DNA of 64,000 bases. It comes from Azospirillum doebereinerae (GTDB lineage Bacteria > Pseudomonadota > Alphaproteobacteria > Azospirillales > Azospirillaceae). A model generated the notes under the pieces. That model ran no database searches and had not been told where the DNA came from. It worked only from the letters and a program-made list of their open reading frames with translations. A program made the position numbers and the translations under genes. Below, one piece after another: positions 1-8,154 of this stretch; the stretch's first letter is position 1, and every line of letters starts with the position of its first letter. The stretch lies in contig NZ_RZIJ01000013.1 of the NCBI RefSeq assembly GCF_003989665.1, positions 145,348 to 209,347 of the forward strand, read 5' to 3'.

Positions 1-615
1 CGCTGCCTGCAGCCCGGCATGACGGTTCTAGACGTTGGCGCGCATCATGGTTGCCATGCCTTGGCCGCGGCTCGGGCGGTGGGACCGCAAGGGCATGTCG
101 TCGCCTTCGAGCCAAGCCCTCGCGAGCTTTTGGTGCTGCGCATGCACCGTGCCCTGAACCGCCTGGACAATCTTGAGATCGAGGCTCTGGCAATCGGCGG
201 CCATGAAGCAACCATGATGCTCCACATCAACCGGACGCTGGAGAATGGCCGGAACGCCTTGACCCCGCCTGCCGGGGCTGCACGCCTCCGTCCTTGGCCG
301 GTGTCCGTCACCACACTGGACGCTTGGTGGCAGACCCACGGCCACAACCCCATTGATCTGATCAAGATCGATGTCCAAGGCGACGAAGCCTCGGTCCTTG
401 CCGGCGCGCGCAAACTGTTGCGTGCCCGGAAGCCTGTCCTGATTTTCGACGGAGCGGCCCCTCGCGCAAGTGTGGCCGTTGGTCTGGAGGAAGAGGGTTT
501 CACCCTAAAAAATCTTCAGTCAGATGGTTCCACCACGCCGTTCGAGACAAACTCCAATGCACCATTCCTGGCCATTTCTAGGGGAAATCTTTTGGCTGCT
601 CAATATTGTTATTAA
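1..615 (+). CDS. FkbM-family SAM-dependent methyltransferase (5' end outside window)
   Basis: The reading frame is open from base 1, so the start lies upstream and about 204 C-terminal residues are visible. LDVGAHHG is the SAM-binding glycine motif, FEPSP is the acidic loop after strand 2, and IKIDVQGDE matches the FkbM signature (KIDVEGxE). FkbM enzymes O-methylate sugars or related hydroxyls, often in polysaccharide clusters, which fits the glycan-rich remainder of the window. The first in-frame ATG (base 19) is inside the conserved core (LQPGMTVLDVG), so it is not the true start. The substrate cannot be told. After the stop the DNA becomes very AT-rich (616-727) with no gene. Confidence 0.85.
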   Translation, partial: RCLQPGMTVLDVGAHHGCHALAAARAVGPQGHVVAFEPSPRELLVLRMHRALNRLDNLEIEALAIGGHEATMMLHINRTLENGRNALTPPAGAARLRPWPVSVTTLDAWWQTHGHNPIDLIKIDVQGDEASVLAGARKLLRARKPVLIFDGAAPRASVAVGLEEEGFTLKNLQSDGSTTPFETNSNAPFLAISRGNLLAAQYCY

Positions 616-727
616 ATTATATCGATTTAGTATTTATATGAAATTTAATATTCATAATTACTTTAATAATCGGAATAAATTTTTTATGTTTACTTCATGG
701 TTTCTCTGATTGGTGAGCAAGGAAAAT

Positions 728-1633
728 TTATTCTTCCATCGTTTCCCTCAAGGTTGCCGCCAAGCGCCGGAACGTCTCCTTCCGCCCCGAACTCCGCCGC
801 CACGCCAGGGCGATGCGGCGGCCGGGACTGCCCTCATCCAGCGGGCGCGCCACGAGGTCCAGCCCGCGCAGGATGCCCGAATCCACCGCCATCTGCGGCA
901 GCAGCGTCACCCCCAGCCCGTTGGCCGCCATCTGCACCAGCGTGTGCAGGCTGGTGCCCTGGAAGGTGGTGTTGCGCGGCGCGCTCTCCAGCGCACAGGC
1001 AGCGAGCGCGTGGTCGCGCAGGCAGTGCCCGTCCTCCAGCAGCAGCATGTCTTCCCGCGCCACCTCGGCCGGGCGGGCCGTTTCCCCGCTGCTCAGCCGG
1101 TGGCCGGGTGGGCAGACGAAGGAGAAGCGGTCCTCGGCGAGGTCTACCGTCTCCACGTCGCCGCCCACCGGGTAGGGCAAGGCCAGCAGGGCGGCATCCA
1201 GTTCCCCGGCGTTGAGCTGGGCCAGCAAGCGGGCGGTCTGGTCCTCGCGCAGGTACAGCTTCAGGTCGGGAAAGGCGGCGCGCAGATCCGGCATCACGCG
1301 GGGGATCATGAACGGCCCGATGGTCGGGATCACCCCCAGGTGCAGCGGCCCCGCCATCGGGTCGGCGGCCGAGCGGGTGATGTCCACCAGATCCTCCGCT
1401 CCCTTCAGCAGGACACGCGCGCGGTCGGCGATCTCGCGGCCGAGCGTGGTCGGCATCACCGAGCGCCGGGTGCGTTCGAGCAACGGCGTGCCCAGCAGTT
1501 CCTCCAACTCCTGGATGCCGGCGCTCAGCGTGGACTGGCTGACGAGGCAAGCCTCCGCCGCTTGGCCGAAATGGCAGCGGTCGACGACGGCGACGAGGTA
1601 GCGGAGCTGGCGCAGGGTGGGCAACGGGGTCAT
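728..1633 (-). CDS. oxyR: OxyR, LysR-type hydrogen-peroxide sensor/regulator
   Basis: A 301-residue LysR-type regulator, the usual family length. The N-terminal winged helix (about residues 5-65, [20 protein letters not shown]) is followed by a substrate-binding-like sensor domain. The redox pair is visible in [12 protein letters not shown]: Cys204 and Cys213, with the same spacing as Cys199/Cys208 of E. coli OxyR, whose disulfide switches the protein on. It is divergent from ahpC across a 219-bp gap, the classic arrangement for OxyR control of its own gene and of peroxiredoxin genes. Identification is strong because of both the cysteine motif and the context. Confidence 0.95.
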   Translation of the reverse strand: MTPLPTLRQLRYLVAVVDRCHFGQAAEACLVSQSTLSAGIQELEELLGTPLLERTRRSVMPTTLGREIADRARVLLKGAEDLVDITRSAADPMAGPLHLGVIPTIGPFMIPRVMPDLRAAFPDLKLYLREDQTARLLAQLNAGELDAALLALPYPVGGDVETVDLAEDRFSFVCPPGHRLSSGETARPAEVAREDMLLLEDGHCLRDHALAACALESAPRNTTFQGTSLHTLVQMAANGLGVTLLPQMAVDSGILRGLDLVARPLDEGSPGRRIALAWRRSSGRKETFRRLAATLRETMEE

Positions 1634-1645
1634 GCCGGTATAATT

Positions 1646-1673
1646 GATCGTTTTTTCCGATCACTGCAATCGG
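1646..1673. promoter_or_regulatory. Candidate OxyR operator in the oxyR-ahpC intergenic region
   Basis: Two overlapping inverted repeats occur: GATCG-N7-CGATC (1646-1662) and CCGAT-N7-ATCGG (1657-1673). The quarter elements ATCG/CGAT/ATCG start at 1647, 1658 and 1669, i.e. one helical turn apart. OxyR tetramers contact four short elements spaced about 10 bp, so the layout fits, although the exact E. coli ATAG/CTAT consensus is not present. The site lies 13 bp upstream of the oxyR start codon, where it could serve autoregulation and ahpC activation. Confidence 0.5.
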
Positions 1674-1852
1674 TATTTTGTGTTTCTCTTGATTACAGAT
1701 TTCCCCTATTCCTCCAACGGTCAACGAACCAAGGGGATGTCGCGCCGGTCCAAGGAACCTCGTCATGCCGCCCGAAGCGCCCGCAGGGGCGCCGCCGCGG
1801 CCGCGATGCCAAGCTGGCGCGTCTTTCATTCATTGCTCTTCCGGAGAACACT

Positions 1853-2416
1853 ATGTCCTTGATCAACACCGAAATTAAGCCGTTCAAGGCGACCGCCTTC
1901 AAGAACGGCAAGTTCATCGACGTGTCCGATGCCGATCTGAAGGGCAAGTGGTCGGTCGTCTTCTTCTACCCCGCCGACTTCACCTTCGTCTGCCCGACGG
2001 AGCTCGAGGATCTGGCGAACAACTACGCCGAGTTCCAGAAGCTCGGCGTCGAGATCTACAGCGTGTCGACCGACACCCACTTCTCGCACAAGGCTTGGCA
2101 CGACACCTCGCCGGCGATCGGGAAGATCGAGTACACGATGGTCGGCGACCCGACCGGCAAGATCACCCGCAACTTCGAGGTCATGATCGAAGATGTCGGC
2201 CTCGCCGACCGCGGCACCTTCGTGGTCGACCCGGCTGGCAAGATCCAGATCGTCGAGATTACCGCCGGCGGCATCGGCCGTGACGCCCTGGAACTGCTGC
2301 GCAAGGTCAAGGCCGCCCAGTACGTCGCCGCCCACCCGGGCGAGGTCTGCCCGGCCAAGTGGCAGGAAGGCGAGAAGACCCTCGCCCCGTCGCTCGACCT
2401 GGTCGGCAAGATCTAA
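1853..2416 (+). CDS. ahpC: Alkyl hydroperoxide reductase subunit C (peroxiredoxin)
   Basis: A 187-residue typical 2-Cys peroxiredoxin, the same length as E. coli AhpC. The peroxidatic cysteine is Cys47 in FVCPTE and the resolving cysteine is Cys166 in GEVCPAKW. AhpC reduces H2O2 and organic hydroperoxides in the cytoplasm and is recycled by AhpF, encoded next. The ATG at 1853 gives the canonical [11 protein letters not shown] start; an upstream in-frame extension is only the open frame antisense to oxyR. Regulation by the divergent OxyR is expected. Confidence 0.97.
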   Translation: MSLINTEIKPFKATAFKNGKFIDVSDADLKGKWSVVFFYPADFTFVCPTELEDLANNYAEFQKLGVEIYSVSTDTHFSHKAWHDTSPAIGKIEYTMVGDPTGKITRNFEVMIEDVGLADRGTFVVDPAGKIQIVEITAGGIGRDALELLRKVKAAQYVAAHPGEVCPAKWQEGEKTLAPSLDLVGKI

Positions 2417-2480
2417 GGTCTTTGACCGGCGGACGGTCCCGCATCCGGCGTTTTCCGGATCCGGGGCCGCCCGCCTCCCC

Positions 2481-2515
2481 TCTCCTCTCCTCTCCTCTCC
2501 TCTCCTCTCCTCTCC
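2481..2515. repeat. Pentanucleotide microsatellite (TCTCC)x7 between ahpC and ahpF
   Basis: Seven perfect tandem copies of TCTCC fill 2481-2515 in the 179-bp ahpC-ahpF spacer. The spacer also holds a weak hairpin (ATCCGG/CCGGAT, 2443-2460). The tract is non-coding on the plus strand. Slippage would change the spacer length in 5-bp steps. Confidence 0.95.
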
Positions 2516-2595
2516 TCAACCCCCTGCCCCGCCCGGACCAACGCCGACGTGCGCACCGGTTCGCTCCGAAAACAACAAGCTCGGGAACCATTGCC

Positions 2596-4185
2596 ATGCT
2601 GGATGCCACCCTCAAGACCCAGTTGAAGGGCTATCTTGAGCGAATCACGCAGCCCGTCGAACTGGTTGCGTCCCTCGACGACACCCCCAAGTCCCAGGAG
2701 ATGCTGGGCCTGCTGGAAGACATCGCGTCCCTCTCGGACAAGATCACGTTGCTGCGCGGCGACGACGCGCGCACGCCGTCCTTCGCGATCCAGCGCGCCG
2801 GCACCGACATCGCCGTGCGCTTCGCCGGCCTGCCGATGGGCCACGAATTCAACTCGCTCGTCCTGGCCCTGCTCCAGGTCGGCGGCCACCCCTCCAAGGA
2901 GGCGGCGGACCTGATCGCCCGGATCAAGGATCTGGACGGCGACTTTCGCTTCGAGACCTACTTCTCGCTGTCCTGCCAGAACTGCCCCGACGTGGTGCAG
3001 GCGCTGAACCTGATGAGCGCGCTCAATCCCCGGATCAAGCACGTCGCCATCGACGGCGCCCTGTTCCAGGCGGAGGTCGAGGCGCGCCAAGTGATGGCGG
3101 TGCCCAGCGTCTACCTGAACGGCGAGCCCTTCGCCCAGGGCCGCATGGGTCTGGAGCAGATCGTCGCCAAGCTCGACACCGGCGCCGCCGCGCGCGCCGC
3201 CGAGGCGATCAAGACCAAGGCCCCCTTCGAGGTGCTGGTGATCGGCGGTGGCCCAGCCGGCGCCGCGGCGGCGATCTACGCCGCGCGCAAGGGCATCCGC
3301 ACCGGCGTCGCGGCGGAGCGTTTCGGCGGCCAGGTGCTCGACACCATGGCCATCGAGAACTTCATCTCGGTGTCGCACACCGAGGGGCCGAAGCTGGCGG
3401 CCGCGCTGGAGCAGCACGTCAAGGACTACGACGTCGACATCATGAACCTCCAACTGGCCGAAGCGCTGGTGCCGGCCCCGGTGCCGGGCGGTCTGATCGA
3501 GGTGAAGCTGGCCAACGGCGCCACGCTGAAGTCGCGGACGGTGATCCTGTCCACCGGCGCCCGCTGGCGCTCGATGAACGTGCCGGGCGAGGCCGAGTAC
3601 CGCAACAAGGGCGTGGCCTACTGCCCGCACTGCGACGGCCCGCTGTTCAAGGGCAAGCGCGTGGCGGTGATCGGCGGCGGCAACTCCGGCGTCGAGGCGG
3701 CGATCGACCTCGCGGGGCTGGTGGCGCACGTCACCCTGATCGAGTTCGACAGCCAGTTGCGCGCCGACGCGGTCCTCCAGCGCAAGCTGCACAGCCTGCC
3801 CAACGTGACGGTCATCACGTCCGGCCAAACCACCGAGGTGCACGGCGACGGCGCCAAGGTGACCGGCCTGTCCTACAAGGACCGCGTCGGGGGCGAGCTG
3901 CGCCAGGTCGATCTGGAGGGCATCTTCGTGCAGATCGGGCTGGTGCCGAACACCGAATGGCTGAAAGGCACGGTGGCGCTGTCGCCGCGCGGCGAGATCG
4001 AGGTTGACGCGCGCGGCCAGACCTCGCTGCCGGGCGTCTTCGCCGCCGGCGACGTGACCACGGTGCCCTACAAGCAGATCGTCATCGCCATGGGCGAGGG
4101 CTCGAAGGCCGCGCTGTCCGCCTTCGATCACCTCATCCGCACGGTGCCGGCCGAAGAGGCCGAACTGACCGTCGCGGCGGAGTGA
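2596..4185 (+). CDS. ahpF: Alkyl hydroperoxide reductase subunit F (NADH-dependent disulfide reductase)
   Basis: A 529-residue protein (E. coli AhpF is 521). The N-terminal tandem thioredoxin-fold domain (about 1-200) carries the CQNC redox centre at Cys127/Cys130. The C-terminal thioredoxin-reductase-like part has the FAD motif GGGPAG, the second redox centre CPHC at Cys343/Cys346, the NAD(P)H motif GGGNSG and the terminal FAD motif FAAGDV. It passes electrons from NADH through FAD and both disulfides to AhpC. The chosen ATG gives the conserved [14 protein letters not shown] start. It is probably co-transcribed with ahpC, with the microsatellite in the spacer. Confidence 0.97.
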   Translation: MLDATLKTQLKGYLERITQPVELVASLDDTPKSQEMLGLLEDIASLSDKITLLRGDDARTPSFAIQRAGTDIAVRFAGLPMGHEFNSLVLALLQVGGHPSKEAADLIARIKDLDGDFRFETYFSLSCQNCPDVVQALNLMSALNPRIKHVAIDGALFQAEVEARQVMAVPSVYLNGEPFAQGRMGLEQIVAKLDTGAAARAAEAIKTKAPFEVLVIGGGPAGAAAAIYAARKGIRTGVAAERFGGQVLDTMAIENFISVSHTEGPKLAAALEQHVKDYDVDIMNLQLAEALVPAPVPGGLIEVKLANGATLKSRTVILSTGARWRSMNVPGEAEYRNKGVAYCPHCDGPLFKGKRVAVIGGGNSGVEAAIDLAGLVAHVTLIEFDSQLRADAVLQRKLHSLPNVTVITSGQTTEVHGDGAKVTGLSYKDRVGGELRQVDLEGIFVQIGLVPNTEWLKGTVALSPRGEIEVDARGQTSLPGVFAAGDVTTVPYKQIVIAMGEGSKAALSAFDHLIRTVPAEEAELTVAAE

Positions 4186-4200
4186 CGACGCGCTGAACGC

Positions 4201-4236
4201 AACGCCCCGGACCGCGGCATCGTGGTCCGGGGCGTT
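4201..4236 (+). terminator. Terminator hairpin after ahpF
   Basis: A perfect 13-bp stem, AACGCCCCGGACC pairing with GGTCCGGGGCGTT, with a 10-nt loop, 16 bp after the ahpF stop. The following sequence is only weakly T-rich (CGTGTTTCC), so termination could be imperfect. Confidence 0.75.
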
Positions 4237-4293
4237 CGTGTTTCCGTCCTGACCCGCGCAGCGGACCGGCCGATGGGTTGCCCGCAAAGCCGC

Positions 4294-4524
4294 TTACGGC
4301 CGGCCGTCGCCGGTCCGGAGGGCCTGTGGAGCTTTCGCATCGCCGAGCAGGCCTTCGTCCCGTGCCCGGTCCAGCAGCGCCTTGACGCTCGACGGCGCCC
4401 AGGTTTTGGCACCGGTCGCGGTGAGTACGCCCTGGCGCTCCAATTGCCGTCCGATGCGTGCCAGGGTGAGCTTCTTCCCATCCCCGGCGGCGTTGTGGAT
4501 GGTGGCGACCAGTTCCACCAGAGG
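4294..4524 (-). pseudogene. 3' part of a small gene interrupted by the IS3-family element
   Basis: This minus-strand frame encodes about 76 residues (PLVELVATIH... to a stop). It contains GKKLTLARIGRQLERQGV and an SSVKALLDRA segment, which resemble the helix-turn-helix 'recombinase' region of serine recombinases or simple DNA-binding proteins. It has no start of its own; the frame runs straight into the IS end at 4525. Joined to the piece at 5820-5924 it makes one uninterrupted frame of roughly 110 codons (…GAG AGG / CCT CTG…). The function of the intact gene is unknown. Confidence 0.6.
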
Positions 4525-4585
4525 TGGCCGCAGAAAACTGGACAGTGGTTTAAGCTATTCCCGTCGATGAGAAGGACGGGGTTTG

Positions 4586-4876
4586 ATGGGGAAGGTTACG
4601 CGCAAGCGTTACCGCGCTGATTTCAAGGCGAAAGTCGCTTTTGAGGCGCTCAAGGGGGATCAGACCCTGGCGGAATTGGCTGCCAAACACAGCATTCACC
4701 AAACGATGATCGCGACCTGGAAGCACCAGGCGATCGAGGGGATGGCGGCGACGTTTTCCGGCAAGGGGGAAGCGGCGAGCCCTGGGGTCAACGAGGCCGC
4801 CCTCGAGAAGCTGCACGCCAAGATCGGCCAGTTGGTGGTCGAACGGGATTTTTTGGTCAGGGCCTCCGGTCGATGA
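4586..4876 (+). CDS. IS3-family transposase OrfA (helix-turn-helix protein)
   Basis: A 96-residue protein starting MGKVTRKRY; AAGGA lies 9 bp before the ATG. It has the HTH typical of IS3 OrfA (about residues 10-50, TLAELAAKHSIHQTMIATWK) followed by a predicted leucine-rich coiled segment (EAALEKLHAKIGQLVVERDF). It binds the inverted repeats and regulates transposition. Its 3' end overlaps orfB by 4 bp (ATGA) and contains a slippery heptamer, so an OrfAB fusion is expected. Confidence 0.92.
   Translation: MGKVTRKRYRADFKAKVAFEALKGDQTLAELAAKHSIHQTMIATWKHQAIEGMAATFSGKGEAASPGVNEAALEKLHAKIGQLVVERDFLVRASGR
4849..4855 (+). promoter_or_regulatory. Programmed -1 frameshift site T TTT TTG
   Basis: In the OrfA frame the heptamer reads T TTT TTG, a standard X XXY YYZ slippery sequence, 22 nt before the orfA stop codon. 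Slipping back one base enters the orfB frame, which is open through this point, and would make the OrfAB transposase used by IS3-family elements. Confidence 0.7.
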
Positions 4877-5763
4877 GTGTCGATCGTAGGCGGCAGATGA
4901 TCGAGCCTGAGCAACCGGGATTGCCGATTGCTCGGCAATGTGAGCTGCTGGCGATCAGCCGATCGACATTTTACTACACACCGGTTGGGGAAAGCCCCGC
5001 CAACCTGGCTCTGATGCGGCTGATCGACGAGGCCTTCACGGAATGTCCGTTCTACGGCGCCCGTCAGATGGTCCGCCATCTTGGGCGCCAGGGCCATGCG
5101 GTTGGCCGCAACAGGGTGTCCAGGCTGATGGCCAAGATGGGGTTGTCGGCGATTTACCAGAAGCCGAAGACCACCGTACCGCACCCAGGACACAAGATTT
5201 ATCCGTATCTTCTCAGGGGCTTGGTGATCGATCGGCCGGATCAGGCGTGGTGCGCCGATATCACGTACCTGCCGATGCGGCGCGGTTTTCTGTATCTGGT
5301 GGCAATCATGGACTGGCACAGCCGCAAGGTGTTGGCCTGGCGGCTGTCGAACACCATGCACGCGGATTTCTGCGTCGAGGCATTGGAGGAAGCCCTGGCC
5401 CGGTATGGTCGGCCGGAGATCTTCAATACCGATCAGGGTAGCCAATTCACCGGCACAGCGTTCACCGGGGTGCTGAAGGAGGCCGGCATCAAGATCAGCA
5501 TGGACGGGCGCGGTCGCTGGATGGACAATGTCTTCATTGAAAGGCTCTGGCGCTCGATCAAGTACGAATGCGTCTATCTGCACGCCTTCGAGACCGGATC
5601 GGAGCTACGGGCCGGCTTGTCCCGCTGGGTCGGGCTTTATAACGAACGACGCCCACATTCGGCGCTTGGCGGACGCACGCCCGACGAAGCGTACCGGGGA
5701 AACGAAATTGCGCCGTATCCGGGGCATGCCCCGGATACGGCATCCATCCAGTTGGCGGCATGA
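4873..5763 (+). CDS. IS3-family transposase OrfB (DDE integrase domain)
   Basis: A 296-residue protein with an N-terminal HTH_21-like segment and an rve integrase core. The catalytic triad is visible as Asp129 (CADITYL), Asp187 (NTDQGSQF) and Glu223 (VFIERLWRS), with the DD(35)E spacing typical of IS3. The C-terminus has the usual YNERRPHSALGGRTP motif. The frame overlaps orfA (ATGA) and is reached by -1 frameshifting; the ATG at 4873 may serve for a free OrfB. Confidence 0.95.
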   Translation: MSVDRRRQMIEPEQPGLPIARQCELLAISRSTFYYTPVGESPANLALMRLIDEAFTECPFYGARQMVRHLGRQGHAVGRNRVSRLMAKMGLSAIYQKPKTTVPHPGHKIYPYLLRGLVIDRPDQAWCADITYLPMRRGFLYLVAIMDWHSRKVLAWRLSNTMHADFCVEALEEALARYGRPEIFNTDQGSQFTGTAFTGVLKEAGIKISMDGRGRWMDNVFIERLWRSIKYECVYLHAFETGSELRAGLSRWVGLYNERRPHSALGGRTPDEAYRGNEIAPYPGHAPDTASIQLAA

Positions 5764-5819
5764 CAGACAACAGGGAATAGCTTATTCAGGCCGCCAATCT
5801 GTCCAAACAAACGGGGCCA

Positions 5820-5924
5820 CCTCTCTTCGCCATCGGCCTCGCGTCTTGTGCCATGCAGATCGAGCAGTCTCGTGAAGGCCGCAGCCAAGCGAACATCCGG
5901 GGGAACCTGCGGGGCTTCTGTCAT
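5820..5924 (-). pseudogene. 5' part of the small gene interrupted by the IS3-family element
   Basis: The 35 codons from ATG at 5924 (MTEAPQVPPDVRL...) end at the IS border in phase with the fragment at 4294-4524. An in-frame ATG further upstream (5987) is possible. No clear family could be assigned to this N-terminal part; it probably belongs to a short DNA-binding protein. Confidence 0.5.
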
Positions 5925-6067
5925 GGGTTGAGCACTGCACGAATGGTGGGCTTCTAAGTGTATACCTGATTGGAAGATTCCATCCAAACGTCATTGTGAA
6001 TGCATGGCTTTCACGCCACCGTTCAGAGTGATTCCATAGCGTTCGAAATCACAGCGCACGACGCATC

Positions 6068-7259
6068 TCAGCGGCGGCGCATAACCTTTTCGGTGACGTT
6101 GTTCTTCCAGAGGTCGGCGGAGCGCATGTAGCGGCGGGCCACCTCGACCGATTTGTGGCGGGTCTGGCGCATGACGTCGTGGAACTGCGCCTCCGCCTCG
6201 GCCGCCGCGGTGGCCAGCCCGGCGCGCAAGGAGTGGCCGGAGTAGTGGCGCGCGACGCCGCCGGACAGGGCGCCGAAGGTCTTCTCCAGCAGCCCTTGGT
6301 CCCCGGCGCCGACCGCCTCGGCGCTGTCCTTGACCAGCCGCGCCACCGCTTTGTCCGACAACCGCTTGTCAATTATCGCTCCGCCCGCCCGCAAGCCCAC
6401 GAACAGCGGCTCCTCGCCATAGCCGGCGGCGCGGTGCCGCATCCAGCGGTGCAGCGCGGTCGGCACGCACAGCGCGTCGTCGTCGGAGGCCCAGATGGCC
6501 ACCGCGTCGCCGGCCCCGATTTGGTCGGTCTTGGAGCGGCGGATGGTCAGCACGATGCCCTTGCCGTCGACGAAGGCGACGCTCGCTCCGCCGCAGCGCC
6601 CCGCCGAAGCCGACGAGCAGCAGGGCGCGGTTGCGCAGGCCGAGCGGGCCGTTGGGCTGGGCGCGCACCAGGTCGGCGAGCAGGGCCGAGGTGAGCGGGG
6701 TGGCTTAGCGGGCCGGACGGGTGCCCTTGCGGCGGCTGATGCCGTCGAGCAGGAAGGCGATGCTCGGGTGGCTGGGGTCGAGGGAGAGGTCGACCAGCCG
6801 GTGGGCGGTGACGACGGCGGCGAGGTGGACCTGCAGCGTGGCGACGGCGAGGCGCTCGGCCGCGGCGGTCAGGTACATGGCGACGAGGCGCGGGTCGCCG
6901 GACAGCGCGGCGACGCCGAGGCGGGCGCACCACGCCTCGTACTGACGCCAAGCCGAGCGGTAGGCGCGCAGCGTGCCGGCGCCGCGGGCCTGGGTGGCGT
7001 AGGCAGCGGCCTGGGACACGAGGGCGCGGATCTCGTCGGCGCGGGCCGGGTCGAAAGCGCCGGCCGGAAGCACCAGCTCGCCGAAGAGGCCGGTAGCGAT
7101 GACCAGACCGCCGGCGGTGCCGTCGGGATCCTGGAGGAGTGGGGTGAGGCTGTTCAAGAGGCACCCTGCCTTGTCGGTCCGTCGGCGCGGTCGTTGGTTT
7201 CGCCGACGATTCTCGCTGAGGTAGCTGTATTGGAACTTTCGCTCGTTTTCAGTGTCCAA
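6068..7259 (-). pseudogene. Decayed tyrosine recombinase/phage-type integrase
   Basis: Three pieces of one integrase lie in order. The N-terminal SAM-like core-binding part is 6705-7259 (AGTLRAYRSAWRQYEAWC). A middle piece follows an in-frame TAA at 6705-6707 and reads LRNRALLLVGFGGALRRSE, containing the catalytic Arg I region. After a frameshift near 6560-6600 the C-terminal piece 6068-6553 carries HSLRAG (H-x-x-R) and the tyrosine in RHKSVEVARRYMR. The sequence between RRSE and FVDGKGI appears shortened compared with the family, so there is probably also a small deletion. As written it cannot make a full-length enzyme. It marks an old mobile-element boundary. Confidence 0.8.
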
Positions 7260-7431
7260 AAAGGCCGCTTGTCGGACGTAGGCTAAAACCGAAGGGGAAC
7301 GCCCCTCCGGTGTGCGTTCGAATGGTCTGGGTCAGGTTGCTCGGCGGCAAAAAGTCGGGTGCCGGGGCACTGCCATCCGCACCGATGGCCGACGCCGATT
7401 CAAATACGACCCAAGCGGGCGGGCAAAATTC

Positions 7432-7533
7432 GCCTGATCAGCCCGCAGATTTTGGCGTGATTAGCTCTGCAAAGCAGAACAGAAGGCCATCCGGAAGACC
7501 AAAGAACCCGAAATTTGCCTGATTAGCCCAGCA
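7432..7533. repeat. Three imperfect direct repeats (GCCTGATTAGCCC-GCA type)
   Basis: Copies begin at 7432 (GCCTGATCAGCCCGCA), 7455 (GCGTGATTAGCTCTGCA) and 7517 (GCCTGATTAGCCCAGCA), each preceded by an AT-rich AWTT-type lead. They could be iterons, recombinase arm sites or operator sites. Spacing is 23 and 62 bp. Confidence 0.6.
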
Positions 7534-7810
7534 ATGACACACGCTCGCACTATCGCTGGCCCGGCGATATTTTTAAGGATTGCGCAGGCTGACAACTGTC
7601 CGGTTGGAAATCAGCGGAAAAATTTTGACCGCCAAGCCGGCCACAGTCCTCTCCGCAGGCAACGAGACAAGATGCCAAACCGGATGGTCGGCTGGTAAGC
7701 GCCGGCCGAGGCGGTCGAAAACACGCCCCGTGCTGGACAGGGGGCGAGCGCCTGAAGGGAACTGTTGTTTTTCAGCTGGTTGAAGCGGATGCGAAGGGGC
7801 TTCGACCAGC

Positions 7811-7915
7811 TTTTCGCATGAACCGCTGACATTTTGCATGAACCGGTTTGCAAAGCTGCGGCACGCGAGGCCCCAAACCCCTCAGGATCCGGCTTTTCGC
7901 ATCAACTGCCTGACA
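7811..7915. repeat. Three imperfect direct repeats (TTTTCGCATGAACYG type)
   Basis: Copies start at 7811 (TTTTCGCATGAACCGCTGACA), 7832 (TTTTGCATGAACCGG...) and 7894 (TTTTCGCATCAACTGCCTGACA). The first two are almost abutting (21-bp step, two helical turns). Function unknown; iteron-like. Confidence 0.6.
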
Positions 7916-8054
7916 ACGACATTCAGGGCCGAAAGCGAAGGGCGGCCGCTTTCACCCGTGAGAGCGGTGACCTTCAGCCTTGGGATAAGGAAGAAAAACT
8001 CATGCTCTGTATAATCCTGGTCTATGAACCAAGCCTTTTCAAAGGGCTGGACGT

Positions 8055-8095
8055 GAAAAATCGCCACGGGGAGGGACAATCCTCTCCATGGCGAT
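8055..8095 (-). terminator. Rho-independent terminator of the TPR/GT9-like gene
   Basis: Read on the minus strand, an ATCGCCA/TGGCGAT outer stem encloses a GGAGAGGA/TCCCTCCC inner stem and is followed directly by five T residues. It lies about 60 bp downstream of the stop of the 8155-9507 gene. Confidence 0.8.
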
Positions 8096-8154
8096 GAGGG
8101 CGTTTCGACGATGGCGGTGGGGATCCGGGCTCCAGCCCGCAGAACGGAGCGGCG

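Larger units (their letters stand above)
4525..5819 (+). mobile_element. IS3-family insertion sequence (about 1.3 kb)
   Basis: Two overlapping transposase frames lie between imperfect terminal inverted repeats. Both ends begin TGGCC, share TGGACAG, and end with an exact 12-bp match TAAGCTATTCCC (4551-4562 versus the complement of 5773-5784). The match even extends outwards (AGAGG on both sides), so the exact boundary is uncertain by a few bases, and I could not identify a target-site duplication. The element sits inside a small minus-strand gene. Both frames and the frameshift signal look intact, so it may be active. Confidence 0.85.
7260..8054. other. Non-coding stretch upstream of the integrase remnant
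   Basis: About 800 bp without a convincing gene. Short open frames here lack ribosome sites and family resemblance. The notable contents are two separate clusters of three short direct repeats each (listed separately), and the 3' side ends in a terminator hairpin facing the minus strand. Confidence 0.6.

Noticed and set aside
4525..5819. Target-site duplication for the IS3-family element
   Set aside because: The flanks read AGAGG on the left and CCTCT on the right, which is inverted, not direct, so it extends the inverted repeat rather than being a duplication.
7310..7522. A 70-codon plus-strand frame in the repeat-bearing spacer
   Set aside because: It coincides with the direct repeats, lacks a ribosome site and has no resemblance to known proteins.
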